Assembly (NCBI GenBank): GCA_937888775.1
Contig: CALAQT010000511.1
Coordinates: 1-12,411 of the forward strand
DNA length: 12,411 bases
Direction: 5' to 3'
Source: an uncultured Actinomycetes bacterium
GTDB lineage: Bacteria > Actinomycetota > Thermoleophilia > Solirubrobacterales > Solirubrobacteraceae
The notes beneath the pieces were generated by a model. It did not search any database. It was not told the DNA's origin and saw nothing but the letters and a program-made list of their open reading frames with translations. Both the position numbers and the translations under genes were made by a program. Positions 1 through 8,000 of this stretch are shown here, one piece after another. Each line of letters begins with the position of its first letter. Positions within the stretch are counted from its first letter, which is position 1.

Positions 1-60
1 GTCCAGCGTGGTTGGACCGCAGGGCCGGCACGGTTCGAGGATAGGTTGTGACTCGCCAGC

Positions 61-74
61 GGCCCCTCGGGGCC
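61..74 (-). terminator. GC-rich hairpin just after the cupredoxin gene
   Basis: A perfect inverted repeat, GGCCCC-TC-GGGGCC, lies 1 nt beyond the stop codon of the minus-strand cupredoxin gene. It could form a 6-bp stem with a 2-nt loop. There is no T-run after it on the minus strand, so it is not a canonical intrinsic terminator. It may be a weak or U-less terminator, or chance in GC-rich DNA. Confidence 0.3.
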
Positions 75-75
75 C

Positions 76-1266
76 TCAGGCCGCCGTGGCAGTGATGAAC
101 CCGCGCATGTAGCCAACGTGTGCCATCGACCACGGGTCGCACGGGAAGACACAGTGCCACTCGAACTTGCCGGCCTGCTTGACGAGCAGTGTGTAGTCGT
201 GCGTACCCGGCAATACGATGATGCTCACACCAGCTTCCGGGGACGTGATCGAGTGCGGGACGGTGTCGGTGTTGTCGATCCGCAGCGTCAACGGCTGACC
301 CACCGTGACGTGGAATTCGGTCACAGTGAAGTCGTCGTGCAGCTTCCCGTCGGGTCCCTTCTTGCCTGATGCGATGACCTTCAGTTCGATGACCTTCGTC
401 AGCGCGCTCGGAGCGCCAGTCGGCAGAGCCGCGGCCGCCTGGTTGGCCACCGCCAGGGTTGTGGTGTTTGTCGCGGTCGTCCGGACCAACGCGACCAGGG
501 ACATGACGAGTGCGGCCAGGATCCCGGCACCCGCGAGCGCCGTGAGACCAAACTTCCTGGCAGCTGCTGCACCGAATTCGCGCTGATACCTCGCCTCGGT
601 GCCCTCGTCTGGCTCCTGCGCAGCGGAGCCAGGCTCGAAGACGAGATGACGGACGGGCACTGCGAAGCGCTCACGTACGAGCCCCGCAAGCCGCGGCTCG
701 AGCCCGCCCGCCGTTTGCTCCCAGCGAGTGGCGACGATGACTTCATCCGGCACGAACGTGGCGAACGTGTCCTCGATGGCTTCGAGCGGGTCTTCCCCGG
801 TGACCTTCCCCGCAACGTTGTCGTGGCCAACGCGGTCGAGGGCTGCCTGCATCCGGGCGCGCGCCTGATCCAAGAGGCTGTCGATCGCACCAGTCAAGCG
901 GGCTGCGGGGGTGATCACCGCCGGCACGAGCAACAGCACGTGCATACGCGGCGCTAAGCCCAGTCTCTCGACCTCGCAGAGCAGCGCCTCCTCGCTGAGC
1001 GTGTCGTTTGCGACGACGAGGACGCGGCGCTCCGCCGCTGATCCAAGGTGCGGGGGAGCCATCTTCACCGGCAGGTCTGGACTGCGGAGCTTGCGCATTC
1101 GCAGCTGCGCCGCGCGCGCAGCGACACCGCCAAGTACGACCGCAAGCACGACGAGAGCGAGCCACGTGGGACCGAGCGCCGCCGCGAGCACAATTGGCAC
1201 CAGGGCGAGTATCACCACCAGGAGAAAGCGGAAGGCCTCTGGCTCGCTGTGAAAGGGGCTACGCAC
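76..1266 (-). CDS. Membrane protein: USP-like domain fused to a C-terminal cupredoxin domain
   Basis: The start is GTG at 1266, which overlaps the upstream gene's TAG. The open frame continues upstream to 1500, but that part is a shadow of the receiver gene. The 396-residue product has two hydrophobic segments (about 12-31 and 34-53), then a universal-stress-protein-like alpha/beta domain (about 80-212, beginning RRVLVVAND and containing DPLEAIEDTFATFVPDEVIV). A third membrane segment follows (about 239-262), then a cupredoxin domain (about 292-396). Candidate copper ligands are His338 (VPHSIT), Cys372, Cys376, His383 and Met387 in WHCVFPCDPWSMAHVGYM. If the third helix exits the membrane, the copper domain would be extracytoplasmic and the USP part cytoplasmic. 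The Cys-x3-Cys-x6-His-x3-Met spacing is longer than the C-x3-C-x3-H-x2-M of the CuA site in cytochrome oxidase subunit II. A role in copper-dependent electron transfer is inferred; no oxidase genes are adjacent. Confidence 0.9.
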   Translation of the reverse strand: MRSPFHSEPEAFRFLLVVILALVPIVLAAALGPTWLALVVLAVVLGGVAARAAQLRMRKLRSPDLPVKMAPPHLGSAAERRVLVVANDTLSEEALLCEVERLGLAPRMHVLLLVPAVITPAARLTGAIDSLLDQARARMQAALDRVGHDNVAGKVTGEDPLEAIEDTFATFVPDEVIVATRWEQTAGGLEPRLAGLVRERFAVPVRHLVFEPGSAAQEPDEGTEARYQREFGAAAARKFGLTALAGAGILAALVMSLVALVRTTATNTTTLAVANQAAAALPTGAPSALTKVIELKVIASGKKGPDGKLHDDFTVTEFHVTVGQPLTLRIDNTDTVPHSITSPEAGVSIIVLPGTHDYTLLVKQAGKFEWHCVFPCDPWSMAHVGYMRGFITATAA

Positions 1267-1732
1267 TGGCGGCGGCGCCGTCTTCGGCAGCGTGCTCCGA
1301 GATGCCCTGCACGGCGGCCACCACCTGCTCGGGGGTCGCTCCTGCTGGCAGCTGATGGCAGCTGTCCAGGACCTCTCGCAGGTCCGCGTCAATCTCCGGC
1401 GGCACCACGACCAATAGAGGCGTGTTGGGATAGCGCGTGCGCAGTTCGCGCAAGACCTCTCGGGCCACCTCGCGCTCGTAGCCCAAGTTGCAGACGACAA
1501 GGTCGGCGTCGTGTGCGGGGGCGCAGCCCGCGGGCCCGGTCAGCGGACACTGCCCGTGTCCCCGCGGCCCGGGGCAGACGGCGACCGCGTAGCCGGCGAA
1601 GCGAAGGCCAGAGGCAATCGCAAGGCCGGCCTCCTTGTCAGGGTCCTCAACAAGTACCCGCGGGTGACTCCAGCGCCAAGTCTGCGGATTGATGCTGACT
1701 TCTCGCGCCTTTGTCGACCTTCCGGATGACAT
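1259..1732 (-). CDS. Degenerate response-regulator receiver-like protein
   Basis: This 157-residue protein appears to be a lone receiver-like domain with no output domain. The N-terminal acidic pair is present (Glu29-Asp30 in VLVEDPDKEA). The expected phospho-acceptor Asp at the end of beta-3 is Asn82 (DADLVVCNLG), and the usual Thr/Ser and Lys-Pro switch residues are not evident near PLLVVVPPE and HQLPAGATPEQV. Phosphorylation is therefore unlikely and the domain is probably a pseudo-receiver. Cys53, Cys62 and Cys70 form C-x8-C-x7-C, possibly a metal or redox site. ATG at 1732 is preferred: no Shine-Dalgarno is visible, but TAGCCT ends exactly 6 nt upstream, consistent with a leaderless message. 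The stop overlaps the GTG start of the cupredoxin gene by 8 nt, so the two are probably co-translated. It could instead be a receiver fold used only for protein contacts. Confidence 0.85.
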   Translation of the reverse strand: MSSGRSTKAREVSINPQTWRWSHPRVLVEDPDKEAGLAIASGLRFAGYAVAVCPGPRGHGQCPLTGPAGCAPAHDADLVVCNLGYEREVAREVLRELRTRYPNTPLLVVVPPEIDADLREVLDSCHQLPAGATPEQVVAAVQGISEHAAEDGAAASA

Positions 1733-1738
1733 GCCCCG

Positions 1739-1766
1739 AGGCTAGGTTGGCCCTGACTCGAGTTCA
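1739..1766 (-). promoter_or_regulatory. Putative leaderless promoter of the receiver-like/cupredoxin operon
   Basis: On the minus strand TAGCCT (1739-1744) matches the TANNNT -10 pattern and is followed by exactly 6 nt before the ATG. TGAACT (1761-1766) lies 16 nt further upstream as a weak -35. In actinobacteria this spacing typically puts the transcription start at the start codon. No ribosome-binding site is seen. The assignment is by pattern only. Confidence 0.4.
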
Positions 1767-2314
1767 TCCGGGTCCTTGCCGCATTGTTGCTCCGTAGAAA
1801 CCCGCGTGCCGAGCCGCTGCCGACGCGAAAGCAACGCAGCGCGACCGACTTTCAGGCCCCCCTTCGCCATTCGCCCTCAAGCTCGCGCAGACGTTGCGCA
1901 GCCGCAGCGCTCGCGCCCGCCTGCAGGGGCATGGTCCAGCAGGCAGCTCTCGTTCAGCGTTTGCTCTCGCCTCACCTAATCTGGAAGGCGAACCGGGTGG
2001 TGAGACACCAGCGCCAGGCATCGCACCACCTCGCGGCGTAAGCGTGCGCCGGATCCAAAGCAGGACCGATCGCTTGAGCTTCGGCCTATCCAGCTCCGCG
2101 CCACCGTGGGGCGACCGTCGAGCGCCGACCTTCGGATTGTCGCCGCGCTCGCGATGCTCGTGCCGGAAGCAGAGCAGGACTGGCCGCCACGATCACCGCC
2201 TGCCGGGGCGAGCCACGACACGCTGTTGGATCACGCCTGGAGCGGCAGTCGTGGTGTCGACGCCGTGGTGGCCGGTTTGGTGCTTGCAGCTTCCCGACCT
2301 TCAGTTAGCGCCCC
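1767..2314. other. Intergenic stretch with no recognisable gene
   Basis: Both strands were read. Open frames here are short, arginine/serine/proline-rich and overlap in several frames, as expected of GC-rich non-coding DNA. I recognise no protein family, tRNA or rRNA. It may be decayed coding sequence next to the mobile elements that follow. Confidence 0.5.
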
Positions 2315-2323
2315 GAGCGACGA

Positions 2324-2593
2324 GGGTGCGGCTCTAATGGAGTGAGGTCTGAATGCCCGGATTCACTGATGATTCGGGAGTCCGGGCGGCGTCACGGCCC
2401 GATCTTCGGGAGGGTAAGGGCGCATTGGAGGCCCTTGGAGAAGGCGACGGCGCGATCAGACGCCGCAGGGCCGCCGGAATGCCCTCGGTTCCTCTCGATG
2501 AAGCGGCGCCCCGCGGGTCATGACGTACGAATTTGCAGGGCTTTTGTGACGCTCAGCGGATATGTCCCAAGTCACTCCATTAGAGCCGCACCC
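2324..2593. mobile_element. MITE-like element, copy 1 (270 bp)
   Basis: The element has perfect 22-bp terminal inverted repeats at 2324-2345 and 2572-2593. The left one begins GGGTGCGGCTC, then T, then AATGGAGTGA. It is flanked on both sides by GAGCGACGA (2315-2323 and 2594-2602), which may be a 9-bp target-site duplication. It encodes no transposase. Inside the left end, GCCCGGA and TCCGGGC can pair as a short stem. It resembles copy 2 along its length with small indels (roughly three quarters identical by eye). A non-autonomous element mobilised by an unknown transposase fits best; an amplified structured repeat is the alternative. Confidence 0.7.
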
Positions 2594-2625
2594 GAGCGAC
2601 GATGGGTGCGGCTCCAATGGAGTGA
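2572..2625. repeat. Inverted repeat at the junction of the two MITE-like copies
   Basis: The right end of copy 1 (2572-2593) and the left end of copy 2 (2604-2625) are complementary over 22 nt with a single mismatch, separated by the 10-nt spacer GAGCGACGAT. In single strand this gives a long cruciform or RNA hairpin. No T-run follows on either strand, so it is not an obvious terminator. Confidence 0.85.
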
Positions 2626-2874
2626 GGTCTGACCGCCCGGATTCACTAATGATTCGGGAGACCGGGAGGCGTCACCGACCGATCTTCGCCAGGATCACGG
2701 GCTGCTTGGAGGCATTGGATAACTCGACGGCGCGATCAGACGCCGTAAGGTCGCCGGAATCGCCTGATTCCTGTCGATTGAACGGAGACCAACGCGGGTC
2801 CCCAACCGCCAATTTGCAGGGACTTTATGACGTTCAGCGGAAGTGCCTCAGGTCACTCCATTGGAGCCGCACCC
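2604..2874. mobile_element. MITE-like element, copy 2 (271 bp)
   Basis: This direct repeat of copy 1 is offset by 280 bp, with perfect 22-bp terminal inverted repeats at 2604-2625 and 2853-2874. Position 12 of the repeat is C here and T in copy 1, and in each copy the partner arm carries the complementary base. AGCGACGAT flanks it on both sides (2595-2603 and 2875-2883). There is no credible coding sequence; the reading frames of the two copies part company after an internal indel. Confidence 0.7.
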
Positions 2875-2883
2875 AGCGACGAT

Positions 2884-3824
2884 CGGACCGATCCGTCTCC
2901 GATGCGCAGCGTGCGCGCTTGTGGCGACGTGGAGGGCCGCGGCGACACGCGGGCTCGGGCTCTGCTGTGCGCGGAACTCGAGCACGAGCCCGCCGTGATG
3001 CTTGCAAGCTTCCAGCTAACGAGCGCGCCGAAGCGGCAGCGCGGCATCGCCTCGAGGCGCTCTCACTATGGAACGCACGCGGGCGTCTCGGCCCATCACC
3101 GGGTCGACACCCGCATCGCTCGTGAAGCAGAACCCCGCGCCGCAGCCCGCGGCGACCTCCTATCGACAACCGGCGGGTCCGTCGCGACGGCACCGCGCCG
3201 GTCCCCCTTGCCCGCAACTTCAGGGCCTCAGTGACGGCGGTGGCCGACGCTCCGGCGGCGATCCACATTCCGAGGAATGTGCGGTTATCGATAAATCGCG
3301 TGGCCTCGCGTTCCGGAGCGCGGGTCGTCCGCGACGTCGGGCGCAGTCCGGAGTGGGCGCCGCGGCCGCCGCCGTCGACCCTCAGGGCCTGCGATCGCTT
3401 TCGCCCAAACGCGAGTGGACCCAGAGCTCGCCAGTCGCCGGTACCAGGGCGGGCACGACGGTATGCAGAATCGTTCAGCTGCATATGCAGAGCGGCTCGG
3501 CCACTCCGGCGCCGGCGCCTCGACTGCCGAGCTTGGAAGCTCCGTCCGCGGCGATTGCAATGTCGCCAACGGGATCGCGCGACACGACGCGGCTCGAGGG
3601 TGAAAGCGATCGCCCGGATGGTGGTCGCCAACGAGCTCTCCGGACCTCGCCCATGAGCATATGCGCACCGCCCGCGCTCTTGCAGCGCGCGCCCGGCGAG
3701 CACGTCAGAGCCCAGACCGCCGCGTCGATCGAGTTCTCGCCGTATCACATCCAGCAGCCGGTTGTCCGGGCGCCCGCGGGCCCGAAGGCGCCCACTGATA
3801 GTTGGCATCAGGTCCCGATGGCGG
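2884..3824. other. Low-coding stretch between MITE pair and transposase remnant
   Basis: I see no convincing intact gene. On the minus strand, about 3195-3298 reads FIDNRTFLGMWIAAGASA followed by a further helix-like stretch. This looks more protein-like than its surroundings, but it fades in both directions and may be a relic. Two palindromes lie at 3264-3281 (CACATTCC-GA-GGAATGTG) and 3285-3294 (TTATCGATAA). The missing 5' part of the transposase may have occupied the right end, around 3700-3824, but I cannot align it. Confidence 0.4.
3264..3294. repeat. Two adjacent palindromes in a low-coding region
   Basis: CACATTCC-GA-GGAATGTG (8-bp arms, 2-nt centre, 3264-3281) is followed 3 nt later by the perfect 10-bp palindrome TTATCGATAA (3285-3294), which is AT-rich in a GC-rich region. 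They could be operator-like sites, but no gene start lies next to them, so chance remains possible. Confidence 0.3.
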
Positions 3825-4470
3825 ACCTCCTCGGCGCACCGGCGCTTTCAGGAGTGGGAGCAGGCTGGTGTGTTCCACGAGATCTGGCGCCAGGGGCTGC
3901 TCGAGTACGACGAGGTGATCGGGATCGATTGGTCGTTCATGTCGGCGGACGGCGCGATGACGAAGGCACCGTTAGGCGGCCCGAAGACGGGCCCAAACCC
4001 CACTGACAGAGCCAAAAGGGGCGAAACGCTCGGTCCTCACCGACGCGGCGGGGGTTCCGGTCGGGCTCGATCACGACGGCGCGAACCGCAACGACCACAA
4101 GCTGCTGAAAGGCACGCTGGACTCGATCTCGATCGAGCGACCCGAACCGACCCCGGAGCGACCGCAGGGCCTCTGCCTGGACAAGGCCTATGACAACACC
4201 GAAGTCCGCGACCTCGTCGCCGACTACGAGCTGACGCCGCACATCCGCGCCCGTGGCGAGGAGATCGCCGAGAAGGTTCTCACTCCCGGCTGGCGCGCCC
4301 GGCGCTGGGTCGTCGAGGCCAGCCACTCCTGGCTGAACCGCAACCGGGCGATCCTCATCCGCTGGTCCAAGAAGGACGAGAACCACCTCGCCCTACTACA
4401 GCTCGCCAGCGGCCTCATCGCACTCAAGAAAGCCCGCCTCGCGACCCTCGCCGCCGCCCAACCGGGATAG
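3825..4470 (+). pseudogene. IS5-family transposase, 5'-truncated and split between two frames
   Basis: The first recognisable part (3825 to about 4022) reads SSAHRRFQEWEQAGVFHEIW and later DGAMTKAPLGGPKTGPNPTD, typical of IS5-family transposases. The N-terminal third is missing and no start codon fits. At 4014-4023 (AAAAGGGGCG) the homology moves one frame and continues to TAG at 4468-4470, with KRSVLTDAAGVPVGLDHDGA, LCLDKAYDN, HIRARGEE and ARRWVVEASHSWLNR. DDE candidates are Asp in SADGA, Asp in LCLDKAYD and Glu in RWVVE. Comparison with the expected DRAKRGAKRS suggests a 2-nt loss. Some IS5-family members naturally use two overlapping frames, so the split alone does not prove inactivation; the missing 5' end does. 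Confidence 0.85.
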
Positions 4471-4472
4471 GC

Positions 4473-4494
4473 CCTTAGGGGAACAGCAGTCGCA
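4473..4494 (+). repeat. Presumed right terminal inverted repeat of the IS5-family element
   Basis: It starts 2 nt after the transposase stop and contains CCTTAGGGGAACAGCAGTC plus GCA. Its exact reverse complement, all 22 bp, recurs at 12331-12352. That position and match are what an IS right end should show. The exact outer boundary and any target duplication cannot be fixed from this window. Confidence 0.7.
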
Positions 4495-4596
4495 GTGGCT
4501 GGGCTGGCTGCGGGTGTACCGGCTACCGAAGCTCGCCCAACCCGGGCATCTCGTTTCCGTGGTACGCCAAATACCGCTGAGCGGCAGCGTCGTTTG

Positions 4597-5046
4597 TCAT
4601 ACCCCTGCGGAGCGAAGTCTTCGGGCGACGATACTGCCGAGATCGAGCACGATCCGCCGGGCCAGGACCGGTTCGCGCGCGGCCAGTGACTCGAACGCGT
4701 CGTAGCTGAGCCGCAGCAGCTCGGCATCCGTGATCGCACGAGCAGATGTGGCGCAGCGGCCGCCGTCGAGAAATGCGAGCTCGTTCAGCGGCGCTGGCGC
4801 GTCGACCGCAACGGCTGGCGTTTGCGCTGAGCTCTGCTCGAGCCGCCCGTCGGCGAGCACGTAGAGCGCGCGATCCACGTCGCCCTCGGTGAAGATCGTC
4901 TCTCCGGGGCGCAGGTGCCTCGTCTGCATATACGACAGCAAGATGTCCCACTCCGTCTTGCTCGCGTCATCCAGGAACCCCTCCGTCACCGGGGCCGGCT
5001 CTGTCGGGTATATGAAGAAGCTCTGTGTGTCCATGACTTCCGTCAC
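4597..5046 (-). CDS. Stand-alone Crp-type cyclic-nucleotide-binding domain protein
   Basis: This 149-residue protein is built from one CNB domain (about 35-140). RPGETIFTEGDVDRALYVLA (46-65) is the typical beta-roll, and NELAFLDGGRCATSARAITD (88-107) occupies the phosphate-binding cassette, with Glu89 and Arg97 as candidate ligand contacts. Normal Crp/Fnr regulators run past 200 residues with a helix-turn-helix; here the chain ends after the CNB C-helix (ARRIVLDLGSIVARRLRSA), so it is unlikely to bind DNA. GTG at 5046 overlaps the preceding TGA (GTGA, 5043-5046), with GGGAG just upstream, indicating coupling to the FHA-redox gene. ATG at 5034, preceded by GGAAG, is an alternative start. Probable role: a ligand-responsive partner or regulator of the redox protein. 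The ligand is not predictable. Confidence 0.9.
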   Translation of the reverse strand: MTEVMDTQSFFIYPTEPAPVTEGFLDDASKTEWDILLSYMQTRHLRPGETIFTEGDVDRALYVLADGRLEQSSAQTPAVAVDAPAPLNELAFLDGGRCATSARAITDAELLRLSYDAFESLAAREPVLARRIVLDLGSIVARRLRSAGV

Positions 5047-8000
5047 CCGGCTCCCAGACCGACGACGCTGACCGCCGATAGCGAGCGTCCTCGCCCGAGC
5101 CGCTCAAGCGCATCCCAGCGTCCGGCGCGCAGAGCGCCGAGCGCGGGCGTCACGTCCCAGCCCTGTTTGACAGCGCTGGTCACGTGGGCCACCTCGCGCG
5201 AGTAGCCGAGCAGGATCGCGCCGATGATCTTGCCGTCCGAGATCACCAGCTTTCCGTATCGCAGCTCGCTCTCGTCTTCCTGGACCACGACTTCGTCGTC
5301 CTTGGAGCGCGGCTCGATCTCCCCGATCGAGGTGAGATCGACACCGACGACTTTCAGCACCGTCACTGGCACGGTCCCTTGGTAGGGGCTGGTTTCCGCG
5401 AGGACGGCCGCTTCGGCGGCCACCCTCGCCTGATCGACGGCCGCAGGCCAGAGGCCGGCAACTTGCCCGCGAAACTCGGCCACGTCGCCGGCCGCGAAGA
5501 TCCGCTCGTCGCTCGTCCGCATGTGGTCATCGACGACCACCCCGCGCTTGGTTTCGAGCCCCGCTTCCTTCGCGAGCTCTAGGTTGGGAGCGATGCCCGC
5601 GGCAGCGATCAGCACTTCGGCTTGCGCGGTCCGTGCGTCCTTCAGTAGGACCTCACTGAGTCGACCGTTGTACGAGACCGAGCCGGTTTCCGCGTGCGTC
5701 CACACCGAAATCCCGAGCCCTTCGATGTAGCGGTGCAGCAGCTCTGACGCCCGTTCGTCGAGCTGCCGTCGCAGTAGGCGGTCGGAGCGTTCCAACACCG
5801 TCGTCGCGAGTCCCAGCTTGTGCAGCGCGAAGGCGGCCTCGAGCCCGAGCAGACCGCCGCCCGCGACCACCGCTCGTTTCGCCATGTTGAGCTGGGCGAA
5901 CGCGCGGAGCTCGACCGCATCATTTGCCGACCTGAGAACGAATGTGCCGGGCGTGCCCCACCCGGCAATCGGCGGGACGAAGCTCTCGCTGCCAGTGGCC
6001 AGAATCAGGCGGTCCCAGGCAAGCTCCTCCCCAGTTCCGAGCCTGACCTTGCAAGCGTCTCGGTCGATCGCCTGCGCCCGCGTGTTCAGCCACTCGGTGA
6101 TCGAGCGCGACTCGCACCACGACTCCGGGTTCAGGTACAGGCCCTGCATCGCGGACCGTCCATAGATCAGCCGCGTGATCGCCATCCTGTTGTAAAGCTG
6201 GTGCGTTTCGTCGGCGACCACGTCGATACGGCACTCTGGATGGTTGCGGCGGACGTAGTCAGCGGCGGTGATTCCAGCGACGCCGTTGCCGATCACCACC
6301 ACCCGCTCGACGGATCGGTCGAAATCCAGCCGCATGATCTGGCTCGGCGTCAGCTCCTGCGGCTGCTCGGGCTCCAGCGACACCGAGACCGGACCCTTGA
6401 CGCGACAGCAGCACGCCATCCGCGTGTTCTCCGCGAGACCGAGTCGCTCCAGGGTCGCACGCTCGTCGTCGCCGATCTCGGAGAGATTGTCCATGCCGGA
6501 GACGATCGCGACCGGATCCGCACCGCACACGCCCATCCGACAGCCGGCCTCGATCTGAAGTCCGTTGGACTCTGCCACCTCCAGCAAGGTCAGGCCTGAT
6601 TCGGCGACGATGCGCTGATCATCCGGGAGGAACATAATCTCGGGCTTGCCGAGCTTTGCGGCAGAGTGGCTGATGATCGACCGCGCCCCCGCGCCTCGCA
6701 CCGGCTTCGGCGCACCGGCTCTCTCGACAAACACGCGCTCCTTCAGGTATGTGCGGACGATCCAGAACCCGGTTAACCCGAACACGACCACTCGCGCGGC
6801 CCAGGTGGCCGCGGTCGGCGCCGCATGGTTGGTAATCGCCTTGTAGATCACCGGAAACGCGAACCAGTAGAAGATGTTCAGCGCCGCTGCGGCCCACAGC
6901 GTGGTCAGCTTGTGGGACGTGACGGGGACGAATGCGTCGGCCGCGACAAACGCCAAGACGCTGACGCCGGTGTAGAGGGCCAGCTGCCCGTACATCGCCG
7001 GAACCGAGATCGCCGGCACGTCTGCCACCTTGAAGAACCCGAGAATCAGTCCCGGGAAGGCGGCGATGAAAGCCTTGCGGCCCGCATACCACTCGGGATT
7101 TTCATCGTTGAGGTCGGCGAGGTATGCGACCTTCGGATTGAAGTCGTAGCAGTTCTTCGTGCATCCGACGCACGGCTGACAATGGCTGTTGCCGACCAGC
7201 GCGAACGGCGTCTGACCGTAGATTCGCTGCACCGGCAGCAGCGGACAGACCGAGCTGCACCAGCCGCTCTTGCCCTTGAGGAACATCCCGCCGGTGAAGC
7301 CGCCGAGCAGGGCAAACAGCAACAGGCCGCCGCTCCACGGCCCGTTCGTCTGCAGCCCGACCTTGCGCAGCGTGATGAAGATCACGAACAGCGCGATCGA
7401 GATCAGGTAGCCGTAGCGCTTCAGCCACGCCGGCGCCTCCAGTGCCCGCGTCCAGCCGAGCACGCGGGGGGTCTGGTTGGACGCCGCCAGCGGACAGATG
7501 TTTCGCCATAACCCGGGCGCGACGAAGAACAGGATCGGCAGCAACGGGATCCCGATGCCCCACACGATCCTCAGGCCGGTTTTGGGGACTGTGAAACACA
7601 GCGCTGCGACAATGAGCGTCGCGAGGACCCCGGTTGTCCGCACCACCCACCACGCGCGGATCGAAAGCATCGACGGTATCTGCGTGTAGTTCGGAAACGG
7701 GGGCAGCTCCGCGCGCTTCGTCCGGTTCTCGCGCCACCGTGCGGAGAGGCTTGGGCGACGCGGGAGCCGTCGCGCCCGAGCGATCGGCCGGCTCTCCTGG
7801 ATCGTCACGTCGTCGCCGGCCGCTGCGACCATCTCGAGCGTCGTCCGGCCTACCGTGATCTCGTCGCCGAGCCCGACCTTGCGGACCTTGCGGATGCGCT
7901 TGCCGTTGACGAAGGTTCCATTGGTGGACCCGAGATCCTCGACCCACACTTGTCCGTCGGCCTTGATGAAGACGCGCGCGTGACGCCGCGACAACCGCCC

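Noticed and set aside
1..9. GTCCAGCGT shared between the window start and 12239-12247
   Set aside because: A 9-bp match is expected by chance at this length, and it has no structural context.
1267..1500. Longer N-terminus for the cupredoxin gene, with the frame open to 1500
   Set aside because: The extra 78 residues are Arg/Trp/Cys-rich shadow sequence antisense to nothing known and overlapping the receiver gene in another frame; GTG at 1266 leads straight into the membrane helix and overlaps the upstream stop.
2342..2871. Coding origin of the tandem repeat (both copies read PDSLMIRE then S/T then GRRH)
   Set aside because: Similarity in this frame holds only for the first 20 or so codons; later changes are not biased to third positions and an indel breaks the shared frame.
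2324..2874. CRISPR array
   Set aside because: There are only two long units with inverted ends and no short regularly spaced repeats; no cas genes are present.
2834..3808. Long minus-strand open frame of 324 residues
   Set aside because: Its composition is Arg/Ala/Gly-rich with no recognisable domain, and it crosses the end of MITE-like copy 2. Only a short stretch near 3195-3298 looks protein-like.
3068..4006. Plus-strand open frame of 312 residues
   Set aside because: Its end reads the transposase remnant in the wrong frame, and the rest has no recognisable fold; it is probably a GC-rich shadow.
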